A stretch of DNA of 64,000 bases, from positions 110,362-174,361 of the forward strand of contig DXLU01000020.1 in assembly GCA_019414565.1 (NCBI GenBank). Direction: 5' to 3'. Both the position numbers and the translations under genes were made by a program. Positions 9,659-17,252 of the stretch are shown one piece after another; position 1 is the stretch's first letter, and every line of letters starts with the position of its first letter. Origin of the DNA: Collinsella sp. GTDB taxonomy: Bacteria; Actinomycetota; Coriobacteriia; Coriobacteriales; Coriobacteriaceae. The notes below the pieces were generated by a model that was not told the DNA's origin, did not search any database, and saw nothing but the letters and a program-made list of their open reading frames with translations.

Positions 9659-9696
9659 GCGGCGCGGAACCAGCCTCCCGCGCCGCTTTTCTTTTT
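9659..9696 (+). terminator. Terminator between cysK and mnmA
   Basis: GCGGCGCGG pairs with CCGCGCCGC, then TTTTCTTTTTT. An extended -10-like TGCTACAAT lies immediately before it (9646-9654), so the hairpin could also act on a leader of mnmA; the first reading is simply the cysK terminator. Confidence 0.85.
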
Positions 9697-9726
9697 TGGC
9701 CACATGCCACCAAGGAGAACCTCCCC

Positions 9727-10827
9727 ATGCACAACAAGCGCGTGCTCGTCGCCATGAGTGGCGGCGTCGATTCCAGCGTGACCGCGCATCTGCTCAAGCG
9801 CCAGGGCTACGAATGCGTCGGTGCCACCATGCGCCTCACCTGCCCCGCGCCCGATCCTGCAACGGGTATGAGCAAAGTCGACCGCGACATCGCCGATGCA
9901 AAGGCCGTCGCCGAGCACCTGGGGATACCCCACCACGTGCTCGACCTGCAGCAGACATTCGACCGCAACGTTATCGAGCGCTTTGTGACTGCCTATCAGA
10001 AGGGGCTGACGCCCAACCCGTGCATCATCTGCAACCGCCACATTAAGTTTGGCGCGCTGCTCGATGCGGCGCTGGACATGGGCTGCGACTACATCGCCAC
10101 AGGTCACTACGCCAAAACGAGCCAGGCGTCCGACGGCACCTGGCAGCTGAACCGCGGCGAAGATCCCAAAAAGGACCAAAGCTACTTTTTGTATTCGCTC
10201 ACGCAAGAGCGCCTGGCACGCACGATCTTTCCGCTGGCTGGGCTGGACAAAGAGCGCGACGTGCGCCGGATTGCCGCCGAGCAGGGCTTCATCAACGCCA
10301 AGAAGGCCGAAAGCGAGGATATCTGCTTTATCGCGGACGGCGACTACGCGGGCTATATCGAGCGCCGCTGCGGACATCCCGCTGCACCGGGCGACATTGT
10401 GTGGCGCGACGGCAGCGTGGTCGGACGCCATAACGGCGCGCTGCGCTATACCATCGGCCAGCGCAAGGGTCTGGGCGTCGCGATGGCGCATCCCGTGTAC
10501 GTAACGGGCGTCGATGCCGCCAACAACATTGTGCATCTGGGCGAGGCCGAGGACCTGACGGCCACAGCGCTCACAGCCGACGACTGGATCTGGAGCGCCC
10601 CTGACGCACGCATGGAGGCGGAGCTCGACGCCGGCGGCATTCGCGTAAGTGCCAAGTACCGCTACCGTCAAAAGGACCAGGCAGCGACCCTTACACGTGG
10701 CGAAGATGGGCAAATGCTGCTAACTTTTGACGAGCCGCAACGAGCCATCGCCCCCGGCCAAGCCGTTGTAGTCTACCGCGGCGACATCGTCTTGGGCGGC
10801 GGCACCGTTACGGCAGCCATCAAGTAG
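9727..10827 (+). CDS. mnmA: tRNA-specific 2-thiouridylase MnmA
   Basis: 366 residues. Installs the 2-thio group on uridine 34 of tRNA-Lys, -Glu and -Gln. The PP-loop SGGVDSS is at residues 11-17. The catalytic cysteine pair is visible: C99 in NPCIICN and C200 in SEDICFI. It follows AAGGAGAACC with an ATG start. The sulfur relay usually starts from a cysteine desulfurase; none is next to it, but the upstream gene makes cysteine. The next gene is convergent, ending 8 bases from this stop, with no terminator between them. Confidence 0.97.
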   Translation: MHNKRVLVAMSGGVDSSVTAHLLKRQGYECVGATMRLTCPAPDPATGMSKVDRDIADAKAVAEHLGIPHHVLDLQQTFDRNVIERFVTAYQKGLTPNPCIICNRHIKFGALLDAALDMGCDYIATGHYAKTSQASDGTWQLNRGEDPKKDQSYFLYSLTQERLARTIFPLAGLDKERDVRRIAAEQGFINAKKAESEDICFIADGDYAGYIERRCGHPAAPGDIVWRDGSVVGRHNGALRYTIGQRKGLGVAMAHPVYVTGVDAANNIVHLGEAEDLTATALTADDWIWSAPDARMEAELDAGGIRVSAKYRYRQKDQAATLTRGEDGQMLLTFDEPQRAIAPGQAVVVYRGDIVLGGGTVTAAIK

Positions 10828-10835
10828 CCGCGGGA

Positions 10836-12209
10836 TTATCGCCGCACGTGTTGAAGCACTTCAACAGCAGCATTCACCTCGATAACGCGACGCTCCAGGC
10901 CGCGACGAATGGACTCGAGCCGGCCCTCCGCCGTGGCCCATTTGCTCTGCGAAAGAATCTCGATCGCCTCATCAACAAATCCGTCGAGTCGTGATGAATC
11001 GAACCAATCGAGCGAGTCCGCAAGCGCCAGCTGGACGGAAGGGTCGGGCCCAAACGGCTTAGCGGAAAACCCAAACTCCTCAGCTGCGAGCACTGCAGTT
11101 GGTACGTTGTACCACAGGCAGTTGCCGCTATCGAATAGCGGAGCAGGCCTTATCTCCAGGGTGTCGACATTGCGGATGATGCCGAAGTTTCGCCAATGGC
11201 GGTCGCTGTTGGCCAAAAGGGCATCGCAGACAATCATCTGCGACATAGACCTTCTCACAGCGGCCTCATCGACACCATGCTTGCCGAGGTAGCGACAGTA
11301 TCGATCGTATGTCGAGCTTCCTCGCTGGCCGCCAAGGGCGTTCTTAACGTAAACAGCCGGAACATATTCCTCGCGGCCGTCAAGAAAATCCTCGCACAGG
11401 CACACGGGGCCATCGAACATGCGCTCAACCGTGTAAGGAACAAACTCCCCCTTGGGAAGCAAGCGACGATGCAGAGCCGTTGCAACCGCCTCGTTAAAGG
11501 GCCGTTGGTCGTCCATGCCGCACCCCTTGACCAGAACGCGAACACCGTTGCGAATCATCCACGATTTAGGAAGCTCGCCCTCGGATGTGTTGTCGGGATT
11601 TTTAAGACCGATGCCCTCCAGCCAACCCGAACGCCCCTCGGGCGCCGATCGCTCAAATTCGTTCTCAAAGTAATTGATGTTTTGCCATTTGAGTTCGGCG
11701 CAATCGGCCGGCCGCAGCCAATAACAATCCGAAAGTGATAGGCCCAGGCACCGAACCGGAACCTCGATGCCACTGGCAATTCCCAGTTCACGATAGCGCG
11801 AGACGAGTCCGGGGCGGACGTCAGGCACCGACCGATGGCCCCACCACACGTTGAGCTCCCGTTTATTCACCGTTGGAGAAGAGCTCGAGCACGTGCCAAA
11901 CGGCATCCTCTGCGCATCAAGTACCTCGGCGATTTCGAAGGAAAACTCGCGCGTCGGATCAAACGAAACACGTGCAACCTCGTAATCGGCGGACATCAGC
12001 GTAAACTTGCGCCCCACATCGGCCGCAGGACGGCGTCCACGTTTGCGGACCTTTTGATAAGCAACCGCAGAATCATACTCAACCATCTTCCGTCCGCCCA
12101 CAATATCGCACGCGAGCGTTCCCGATGCGGCAAGTTGAGATATGCGGGCTTTCGTAACGCCCAACAGGTGGGCAGCATCACCCATAGACAAGTACTCAGA
12201 TGTATCCAT
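10836..12209 (-). CDS. HTH domain fused to HipA-like kinase domain
   Basis: 457 residues from the ATG that follows GAGGTGAT at good spacing; earlier GTG and ATG codons (12221, 12218) crowd the same ribosome site. N-terminus: a MerR/excisionase-type helix-turn-helix (YLSMGDAAHLLGVTKARISQ). Residues about 50-60 are a basic linker (RKRGRRPAADVGRK). The C-terminal half resembles the HipA kinase fold: DALLANSDRHWRNFGII (about residue 330) corresponds to the catalytic N.DRH..N loop and APLFDSGNC to the metal-binding DFD-like motif. Classical HipA works with a separate HipB repressor; here a DNA-binding domain sits on the same chain and no HipB gene is adjacent. Function as a kinase or toxin is inferred from motifs only. 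Confidence 0.7.
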   Translation of the reverse strand: MDTSEYLSMGDAAHLLGVTKARISQLAASGTLACDIVGGRKMVEYDSAVAYQKVRKRGRRPAADVGRKFTLMSADYEVARVSFDPTREFSFEIAEVLDAQRMPFGTCSSSSPTVNKRELNVWWGHRSVPDVRPGLVSRYRELGIASGIEVPVRCLGLSLSDCYWLRPADCAELKWQNINYFENEFERSAPEGRSGWLEGIGLKNPDNTSEGELPKSWMIRNGVRVLVKGCGMDDQRPFNEAVATALHRRLLPKGEFVPYTVERMFDGPVCLCEDFLDGREEYVPAVYVKNALGGQRGSSTYDRYCRYLGKHGVDEAAVRRSMSQMIVCDALLANSDRHWRNFGIIRNVDTLEIRPAPLFDSGNCLWYNVPTAVLAAEEFGFSAKPFGPDPSVQLALADSLDWFDSSRLDGFVDEAIEILSQSKWATAEGRLESIRRGLERRVIEVNAAVEVLQHVRR

Positions 12210-12239
12210 ATGCCGCATCACCTCGTTAAGTAATTTAAA

Positions 12240-12278
12240 CGTTTAGTTAATAGATTACATACATCATAATACTAAACG
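12240..12278. promoter_or_regulatory. Inverted repeat upstream of the HTH-kinase gene
   Basis: CGTTTAGT (12240-12247) and ACTAAACG (12271-12278) are exact inverted copies, 23 bases apart, in an AT-rich stretch 30 bases upstream of the start. The left copy continues into the palindrome TTTAAACGTTTA. A likely operator for autoregulation by the gene's own HTH. Confidence 0.5.
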
Positions 12279-12288
12279 ACCCAAAGCG

Positions 12289-12315
12289 AAAAAAGGCCCG
12301 AGAAATCGGGCCTTA
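12289..12315 (-). terminator. Terminator of the M42 peptidase gene
   Basis: On the minus strand AAGGCCCGA, TTTC, TCGGGCCTT, then TTTT. It lies 33 bases after the peptidase stop. Confidence 0.88.
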
Positions 12316-12347
12316 GCGATTGGTCAGCCGAGTCGCAAGCTGCTCCC

Positions 12348-13376
12348 CTAGCGCTGCACGTAGGCGCGGACGAGCTCGTAGGTGTTGCGCACGCCGTCCA
12401 TGTGGCTGCGCTCGTAGTTGTGGCTCGCGTACACACCGGGGCCGATCAGGCCGTGACGGATGTCGTAGCCGGCAGACAGCGTGGCCTCAACGTCCGAGCC
12501 GTAATGCGGGTACACGTCGATGGCGTAATCAAGCTCGAGCTCGCGCGCGATGTTGGACAGCGTGGTCACCAGATCGTAATTGTAGGGGCCACCCGAATCC
12601 TTGGCGCAAATCGACACCATGCGCTCGGTGCAGCCCAGGTCGTCGCCCACGCAGCCCATGTCAACGCTGATCATCTCGCGCGTGTCGGCCGGCACGAAAG
12701 CGCCGCCGTGGCCGACCTCCTCGTACACGGTGAAGAGCAGCGACACCTTGCGCGAAAGCGACACCTCGCCGTCAGCAACGGCACGGGCCAGACCCAGCAG
12801 AATCGACGCCGACAGCTTGTCATCCAGGAAGCGGCTCTTAATGTAGCCGCTCTCCGTCACCGTGGTACGCGGATCCATAGCGATGATGTCGCCGGTCTGA
12901 ATACCCAGCTCGAGCACATCGTCCTTGCTGTCGACGTTCTCGTCGAGCAGGATCTCCATGTTCTTCTCGATGGTCTTGACCGGCTCGTCGGCCACGTGCG
13001 CCGAAGGCTCGGTGTTGAGAACCACACCCGTGTACACATTGCCGTCACGCGTGTAGACGGTGCAGTTCTCGCCATCGGCCGTAGACCACTGGTGCCCACC
13101 AAGCGTCGTGGGACGCAGGCGGCCATTGTCCTTAATGGAGCGCACCATGGCGCCCAGGGTGTCGACATGGCTCGCCAACACAAGCGGCTCGCCCTCGCCG
13201 CCAAGCTCGACCAGCACGTTGCCCTTATTGGAACGCTCGGGGCCAAAGCCCATATCGCGCAACGTTTCCATCAGGTAATCAGTCGCCGCACGGGTATAGC
13301 CCGTAGGCGAAGCAATCGAGGTAAGCGCCTTCAACTGGTCAGTAATATAGGAGAGCGTAGAATCCATCTTGGACAC
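12348..13376 (-). CDS. M42 family metallopeptidase (glutamyl aminopeptidase-like)
   Basis: About 342 residues from a GTG start spaced 8 bases from AAAGGG; an ATG three codons on is the alternative. A further upstream ATG would add an unlikely basic N-terminus. The di-metal site of M42/TET aminopeptidases is complete: ASHVDTLGAMV (His and following Asp), RFLDDKLSA (bridging Asp), VYEEVGHGGA (general-base Glu pair), SVDMGCVGDDLG (Asp) and GVYASHNYERSH (His). Such enzymes trim N-terminal residues from peptides in the cytoplasm as large self-compartmentalised oligomers. It is transcribed with the same polarity as the dehydrogenase upstream but separated from it by a large hairpin element. Confidence 0.9.
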   Translation of the reverse strand: MSKMDSTLSYITDQLKALTSIASPTGYTRAATDYLMETLRDMGFGPERSNKGNVLVELGGEGEPLVLASHVDTLGAMVRSIKDNGRLRPTTLGGHQWSTADGENCTVYTRDGNVYTGVVLNTEPSAHVADEPVKTIEKNMEILLDENVDSKDDVLELGIQTGDIIAMDPRTTVTESGYIKSRFLDDKLSASILLGLARAVADGEVSLSRKVSLLFTVYEEVGHGGAFVPADTREMISVDMGCVGDDLGCTERMVSICAKDSGGPYNYDLVTTLSNIARELELDYAIDVYPHYGSDVEATLSAGYDIRHGLIGPGVYASHNYERSHMDGVRNTYELVRAYVQR

Positions 13377-13495
13377 CAAAGTCACCCTTTCATATCGAAT
13401 TAAACCCACAGCAACAATACCACCGCGAACCATCTTTTTACCTAGCGAGATGACCCATCGACCTCTTCCGAACAGCGCCCGCCACGACAACGAGC

Positions 13496-13623
13496 CGGCG
13501 GGCCCCGCCCGTTAGCCCCAGAATCTTTCCGCAGGACAGAAGGAGGCCCCGCCGCACGTAGTGCGCAGCGGGGCCTCCGACATGTCCGAGGACGATTCTG
13601 GGGCTAACGGGCGGGGCCCGCCG
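13496..13623. repeat. Large hairpin element, copy 1
   Basis: A perfect 30-bp inverted repeat (13496-13525 and 13594-13623) encloses a 68-base core (13526-13593). The core itself folds: GGAGGCCCC with GGGGCCTCC, and GCGCAC with GTGCG around TAC. Read on the minus strand, the core is nearly identical to that at 59570-59636, while the outer arms are unrelated between the two copies. It begins 8 bases after the alcohol dehydrogenase stop. No T run follows, so it is not a typical terminator. Confidence 0.9.
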
Positions 13624-13630
13624 AACCAGG

Positions 13631-14797
13631 TTAAGCAGCCGGGCAGATCTTCTTGAAGAGCTCGATGACGTCGTCGAGCGTCGCCTCGCGCGGGTTACCC
13701 GGGAAGCAGGCGTCAGCCATGGCGTCCTTGGCCAGGATCTCGATCTCGTCAGCCTTCATGGCCTCGCAGACGTGCGGGATGTTCACGTCGGCGGAAAGCC
13801 GCTTGACGGCGGCGATAGCAGCGTCGGCAGCCTCGTCGGTGCTCATGCCCGTGGTGTCAACGCCCATGGCGACGGCGACCTTGGCCAGGCGCTCGGCACA
13901 AACCGGCTTGTTGAACTCCATGGCGATCGGCAGCAGCATGGCGCAGGCGACACCGTGCGGGGTATCGTAGTGAGCGGACAGGGTGTGAGCCATGGCGTGG
14001 TCGATACCCAGGCCGACATTGGAGAAGCCCATGCCGGCGACATACTGGCCAAGAGCCATGCCCTCGCGGCCGGAGCCGGGCTGACCGGACTTGGCCTCGG
14101 CAACGGAGTCGCGCAGGTTCTCGCTGATCAGCTTAATAGCCTCAAAGTGGAACATGTCGGAAAGCTCCCAAGCGCCCTTGGTGGTGTAGCCCTCGATGGC
14201 GTGGGTCAGAGCGTCCATGCCAGTAGAGGCGGTCAGGCCGGCGGGCATGGAAGCCATCATATCGGGGTCGACGACGGCGACCTCGGGGGCGTCGTTGGTG
14301 TCGACGCACACGAACTTGCGGACCTTCTCGGGGTCGGTGATGACGTAGTTGATGGTCACCTCAGCAGCGGTACCGGCGGTCGTCGGCACGGCGATGGTGA
14401 ATACGGCGTGGTTCTTGGTGGGAGCAACGCCCTCGAGGCTGCGGACATCGGCAAACTCGGGGTTGTTGATGATGATGCCGATAGCCTTGGCGGTGTCCAT
14501 GGAGGAACCGCCACCGATGGTCACGATAGCGTCAGCCTCGGCGGCCTTAAAGGCCTCGACGCCGTCCTTGACGTTCTGGATAGTGGGGTTGGGCTTGATC
14601 TCGGAGTAGAGGCTCCAAGCAATGCCGGCAGCGTCGAGCTCGTCGGTCACCTTGGCGGTAACGCCAAACTTGACCAGATCGGGGTCGGAGCAGACGAAGA
14701 TCTTCTTGTAGCCGCGACGCTGGAGCTCGCCGGGGATCTCCTTGATGGCGCCGGAACCATGATAAGAAATGGTGTTGAGAACGAAACGATTAGCCAT
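13631..14797 (-). CDS. Iron-containing alcohol dehydrogenase
   Basis: 388 residues, the standard length of group III alcohol dehydrogenases (FucO, DhaT, AdhB types). The NAD-binding GGGSSMDTAKAIG and the iron-ligand stretch are present: D-x3-H in SMPAGLTASTGMDALTHAIE, and GIDHAMAHTLSAHYDTPHG supplies two further histidines. It interconverts aldehydes and alcohols in fermentation; the precise substrate cannot be told from sequence. The ATG follows GGGAGG. The AT-rich upstream region has palindrome-like sites with AAGCGTTTCA and CGCTTTTGAAAC that could bind a regulator. Confidence 0.92.
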   Translation of the reverse strand: MANRFVLNTISYHGSGAIKEIPGELQRRGYKKIFVCSDPDLVKFGVTAKVTDELDAAGIAWSLYSEIKPNPTIQNVKDGVEAFKAAEADAIVTIGGGSSMDTAKAIGIIINNPEFADVRSLEGVAPTKNHAVFTIAVPTTAGTAAEVTINYVITDPEKVRKFVCVDTNDAPEVAVVDPDMMASMPAGLTASTGMDALTHAIEGYTTKGAWELSDMFHFEAIKLISENLRDSVAEAKSGQPGSGREGMALGQYVAGMGFSNVGLGIDHAMAHTLSAHYDTPHGVACAMLLPIAMEFNKPVCAERLAKVAVAMGVDTTGMSTDEAADAAIAAVKRLSADVNIPHVCEAMKADEIEILAKDAMADACFPGNPREATLDDVIELFKKICPAA

Positions 14798-15209
14798 TGA
14801 TAGCCTCCCATCGTGTGCGGGGCATCCATTACGCCCCGCGCTATAAGTCCCATCCTAACGCTTTTGAAACAAAAAACGCGTGAAAACATCAAAAGTGTTA
14901 AAGCGTTTCAACAGAATAACGGAGCCCTAGTTCTTCCCTCCCGACAGCAGCGAAGGCTAGATTATAGGAGCAATCGCCCAAAGAATGCGACCGACTCAGT
15001 CTATAAATTGTTTCTGTTTTAGCAATATATGTTTGACAATACGTTTATAAAAAGATACTTTGTAGTGAATAACATGCATGCAGCAAATAACGTCATTCAT
15101 TTTGTTAGAAATTGCCCATGCGGTTATTGCAGCTGCATCTACTGCAACGTACAGCGTAATTCTCCGCACGAAGCAGAAGACGGTTCCAATTCGATCGAGG
15201 CGATGACGC
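14798..15209. other. AT-rich intergenic region, start of a foreign-looking island
   Basis: About 410 bases with a marked drop in GC. Near the dehydrogenase start are two opposed sites (CGCTTTTGAAAC about 14859-14870 and AAAGCGTTTCA about 14899-14909). Further right is a good sigma-70-like promoter pointing right: TTGACA, 17 bases, TACTTT (about 15032-15060). A 63-codon frame with clustered cysteines overlaps that promoter and is probably not a gene. Confidence 0.4.
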
Positions 15210-15749
15210 ATGGTGGCTAGTGGTCCTAAATCGAGCAAGACGGCTACAAACGAATATCGAATCTCAATTGAAGGTAACCCTTATCCGCATACCCTGGCTC
15301 TCATCAACCCAGCGGGAGACAGCCTCAACATCAAAAAACATGGGTTCACGGGTCCACTAGGACAGCTATTGAGTCTTAAATATACCGTTTATGACGATGC
15401 AAATGAAAAACTCTTCACTGTCGTCGACGGTGGTTTTAGCAACATGCCCAGGGTTGCGCTCATCATCGAACACGAGGAAGTTGCGGTGTTTGATTATGGC
15501 CTAAACAGACTTGAGATGAAGTGCATAACGAACATACCGAATTACACAATAAAAGGTAACTTCCTATTTGGAGATTACGATATATTCAGCCAACGGGAAG
15601 TGAAACTATCTTCAGTTATCGTCCTTCAATGTGATAAACAATCGTGCTTTAGCATACAGGTTTTGGATAAAGCCGAATTAGCCGCCGCAATTGGAATACC
15701 TACAGCCATTGCCCTTCTTAGGGCTCGGATTGAAGAGCATCTCGAATAA
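15210..15749 (+). CDS. LURP-one/Tubby-like domain protein (hypothetical)
   Basis: 179 residues, with low-GC codon use unlike its neighbours. The pattern of short beta strands (LKYTVYDDANEKLFTVVDG; EVAVFDYGLNRLEMKCITNI; PNYTIKGNFLFGDYDIFS) followed by a hydrophobic C-terminal helix (AAIGIPTAIALLRARIEEHL) resembles the LURP-one-related, Tubby-C-like fold, whose bacterial members have no agreed function. The resemblance is by eye and modest. The ATG has GAGGCG about 9 bases before it. It sits alone in the AT-rich island and is followed by a broken ABC gene on the other strand. Confidence 0.5.
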   Translation: MVASGPKSSKTATNEYRISIEGNPYPHTLALINPAGDSLNIKKHGFTGPLGQLLSLKYTVYDDANEKLFTVVDGGFSNMPRVALIIEHEEVAVFDYGLNRLEMKCITNIPNYTIKGNFLFGDYDIFSQREVKLSSVIVLQCDKQSCFSIQVLDKAELAAAIGIPTAIALLRARIEEHLE

Positions 15750-15776
15750 ATCGCAAAAAGCAGTTCGTAACAACAT

Positions 15777-16043
15777 TCAGGAGCTAGATAGTTTTTTTCC
15801 TGGCTCCTGGAACTGTATTACATAGTCTGCAAATTGTTCAAAACCATGTCCATGATCCGCAATAATGGCGGCATGCTTTTTCATCTCCTGCGTAAACGCT
15901 ACTTTCAAAAAGGATATCGAAACACTATCTAAATTGTTGCAAGACTCATCCAGACTAATAATAGAATAGCTGCTCAGAAAGGCTCTACAAAGCAATAAAG
16001 AGGACAGTTCTCCGCCTTGATTATCAACTTGATTACTGTCGTC
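15777..16043 (-). pseudogene. ABC transporter ATPase, C-terminal remnant
   Basis: Only the second half of an ABC ATPase remains. In one frame one reads a degraded signature (NQGGELSSLLLCRAF), the Walker B and D-loop region (IISLDESCNNLDS) and the H-loop area (HAAIIADHGH). A TAA at 16044-16046 closes the frame upstream, and no Walker A half is visible in any frame before the next gene. AT-rich like its neighbour. This is decay of a transferred transporter gene rather than a functional small protein. Confidence 0.65.
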
Positions 16044-16196
16044 TTATTTTGAATAAAAAGCTCTGACATATGTCCATCCCCTTAACTAATAATCATAGCT
16101 GGAAAGATGACATTTTTATTCTATAGCCTCAAGCAACACGCTTTGCTGACGTCAAATCTTGTCATTACAAACATGCACCTTAGCGCTTAAGACTCC

Positions 16197-16226
16197 AAAA
16201 AAGGGGCGGCCGAGATGGCCGTCCCC
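16197..16226 (-). terminator. Terminator of the YoaK-like gene
   Basis: On the minus strand GGGGACGGCC, ATCTC, GGCCGCCCC, then TTTTTT. It ends the leftward unit at the edge of the AT-rich island. Confidence 0.88.
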
Positions 16227-16280
16227 TCCCCAATATTAATCAGTGCGACAAAGGGGCCAGCCCCTTGCCGCATCCTGCCG

Positions 16281-16997
16281 TTATTTTTGGCAGGCGTCTT
16301 TCCAATCTTCGCAGGCACGCTTCCAGCGAGAGCGCAAGTCGCGCTCGCGGTCGATAAACATGATGGCAAACGCGACAAACAGCAGCACGCTCGCCACGAC
16401 GATGGCGTGCAGGCCCATGCGCTCAATACACCAGTTGCCCAACACGGCGCCAAACACAAAGGTAAAGATCACGCCAAAGTACAGCAGGCCGTTTTCCAAA
16501 AAGCCGCGCTTGTGGGTAATGATGTAGTCGTCCACGTTTTGCAAGGCATTACGGAGGTTGCCGATACACATGGTCGTGGCGATGCCGTGTCCATGAATCT
16601 TGCGGAAACTCTCGACCTGCATACCGCAGGCAAACGAAGTAAGGCAGTTGGCGAGCAGGTTGAAATCGCCGCCCGGGATAAAGCTCACGACCAGCAAGAT
16701 AACGGCTTCAAAAAACACCGTCACCTGGCGCCAGTGAATCACGCTGCCAAAACGCTCGTGTACCAGGTCGGCAAGCATAATGCCCACGGCAAACGACACC
16801 ACGGGGAAGAAATAGCGTCCCGCGAGCGCCCAATTACCCTCCGAGATGCTCACGCCCACCAACAAGATGTTGCCTGTCTGCGCGTTGGCGAAAACATGAT
16901 CGCGCCCAATGTACGAATACACGTCCATAAAGCCACCGGCGAGCGCCAGAATGATGCCCAGCTCGATGGACTCCGATATCTGCTTGGCACGCTGCAT
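16281..16997 (-). CDS. YoaK/DUF1275 family membrane protein
   Basis: 238 residues from the ATG preceded by AGGAGG. Six or so hydrophobic segments. The N-terminal LALAGGFMDVYSYIGRDHVF and ANAQTGNILLVGV are hallmark DUF1275 sequences, and MQVESFRKIHGHGIATTMCI is the second conserved block. Bacterial YoaK proteins are inner-membrane proteins of undefined transport function. The cytoplasmic C-terminus is strongly charged (DRERDLRSRWKRACEDWKD). No operon partner; the next gene is divergent. Confidence 0.9.
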   Translation of the reverse strand: MQRAKQISESIELGIILALAGGFMDVYSYIGRDHVFANAQTGNILLVGVSISEGNWALAGRYFFPVVSFAVGIMLADLVHERFGSVIHWRQVTVFFEAVILLVVSFIPGGDFNLLANCLTSFACGMQVESFRKIHGHGIATTMCIGNLRNALQNVDDYIITHKRGFLENGLLYFGVIFTFVFGAVLGNWCIERMGLHAIVVASVLLFVAFAIMFIDRERDLRSRWKRACEDWKDACQK

Positions 16998-17252
16998 CGT
17001 CGTGCGGCCTCCTTGTTGACGACCCTCTCGTGCGTTGGCGGAGACATAGCCGCCGTTCATACTGTAACCCATTGACAACATGGCGTGCGCGCGAGACGGG
17101 CTCCCCAACGCGCAGATACACAGTCTGGAAACAAACGGCGGGCGCGGCGCCACACCCGACGCCCGACGCCTCGTGTACTCCACCAGTCTTTTTAGCGCCG
17201 TCCCAAAAGACTGGTTACAATTACGTGCAGCATACAAACACCGGGAGGGATC

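Noticed and set aside
12210..12221. GTG at 12221 as start of the HTH-kinase gene
   Set aside because: It lies inside the GAGGTG ribosome site; the ATG at 12209 has proper spacing.
13377..13490. Longer N-terminus of the M42 peptidase
   Set aside because: The added residues are basic and unlike the family; GTG at 13376 has a good ribosome site.
14856..14912. A catabolite (cre) operator upstream of the alcohol dehydrogenase
   Set aside because: TTGAAACGCTTTAACA only partly fits the cre pattern (the central CG is displaced); kept only as a possible regulator site.
15029..15220. A 63-codon cysteine-rich frame before the LURP-one-like gene
   Set aside because: It overlaps the best promoter in the region, has no ribosome site and runs into the next gene; the cysteines are probably chance.
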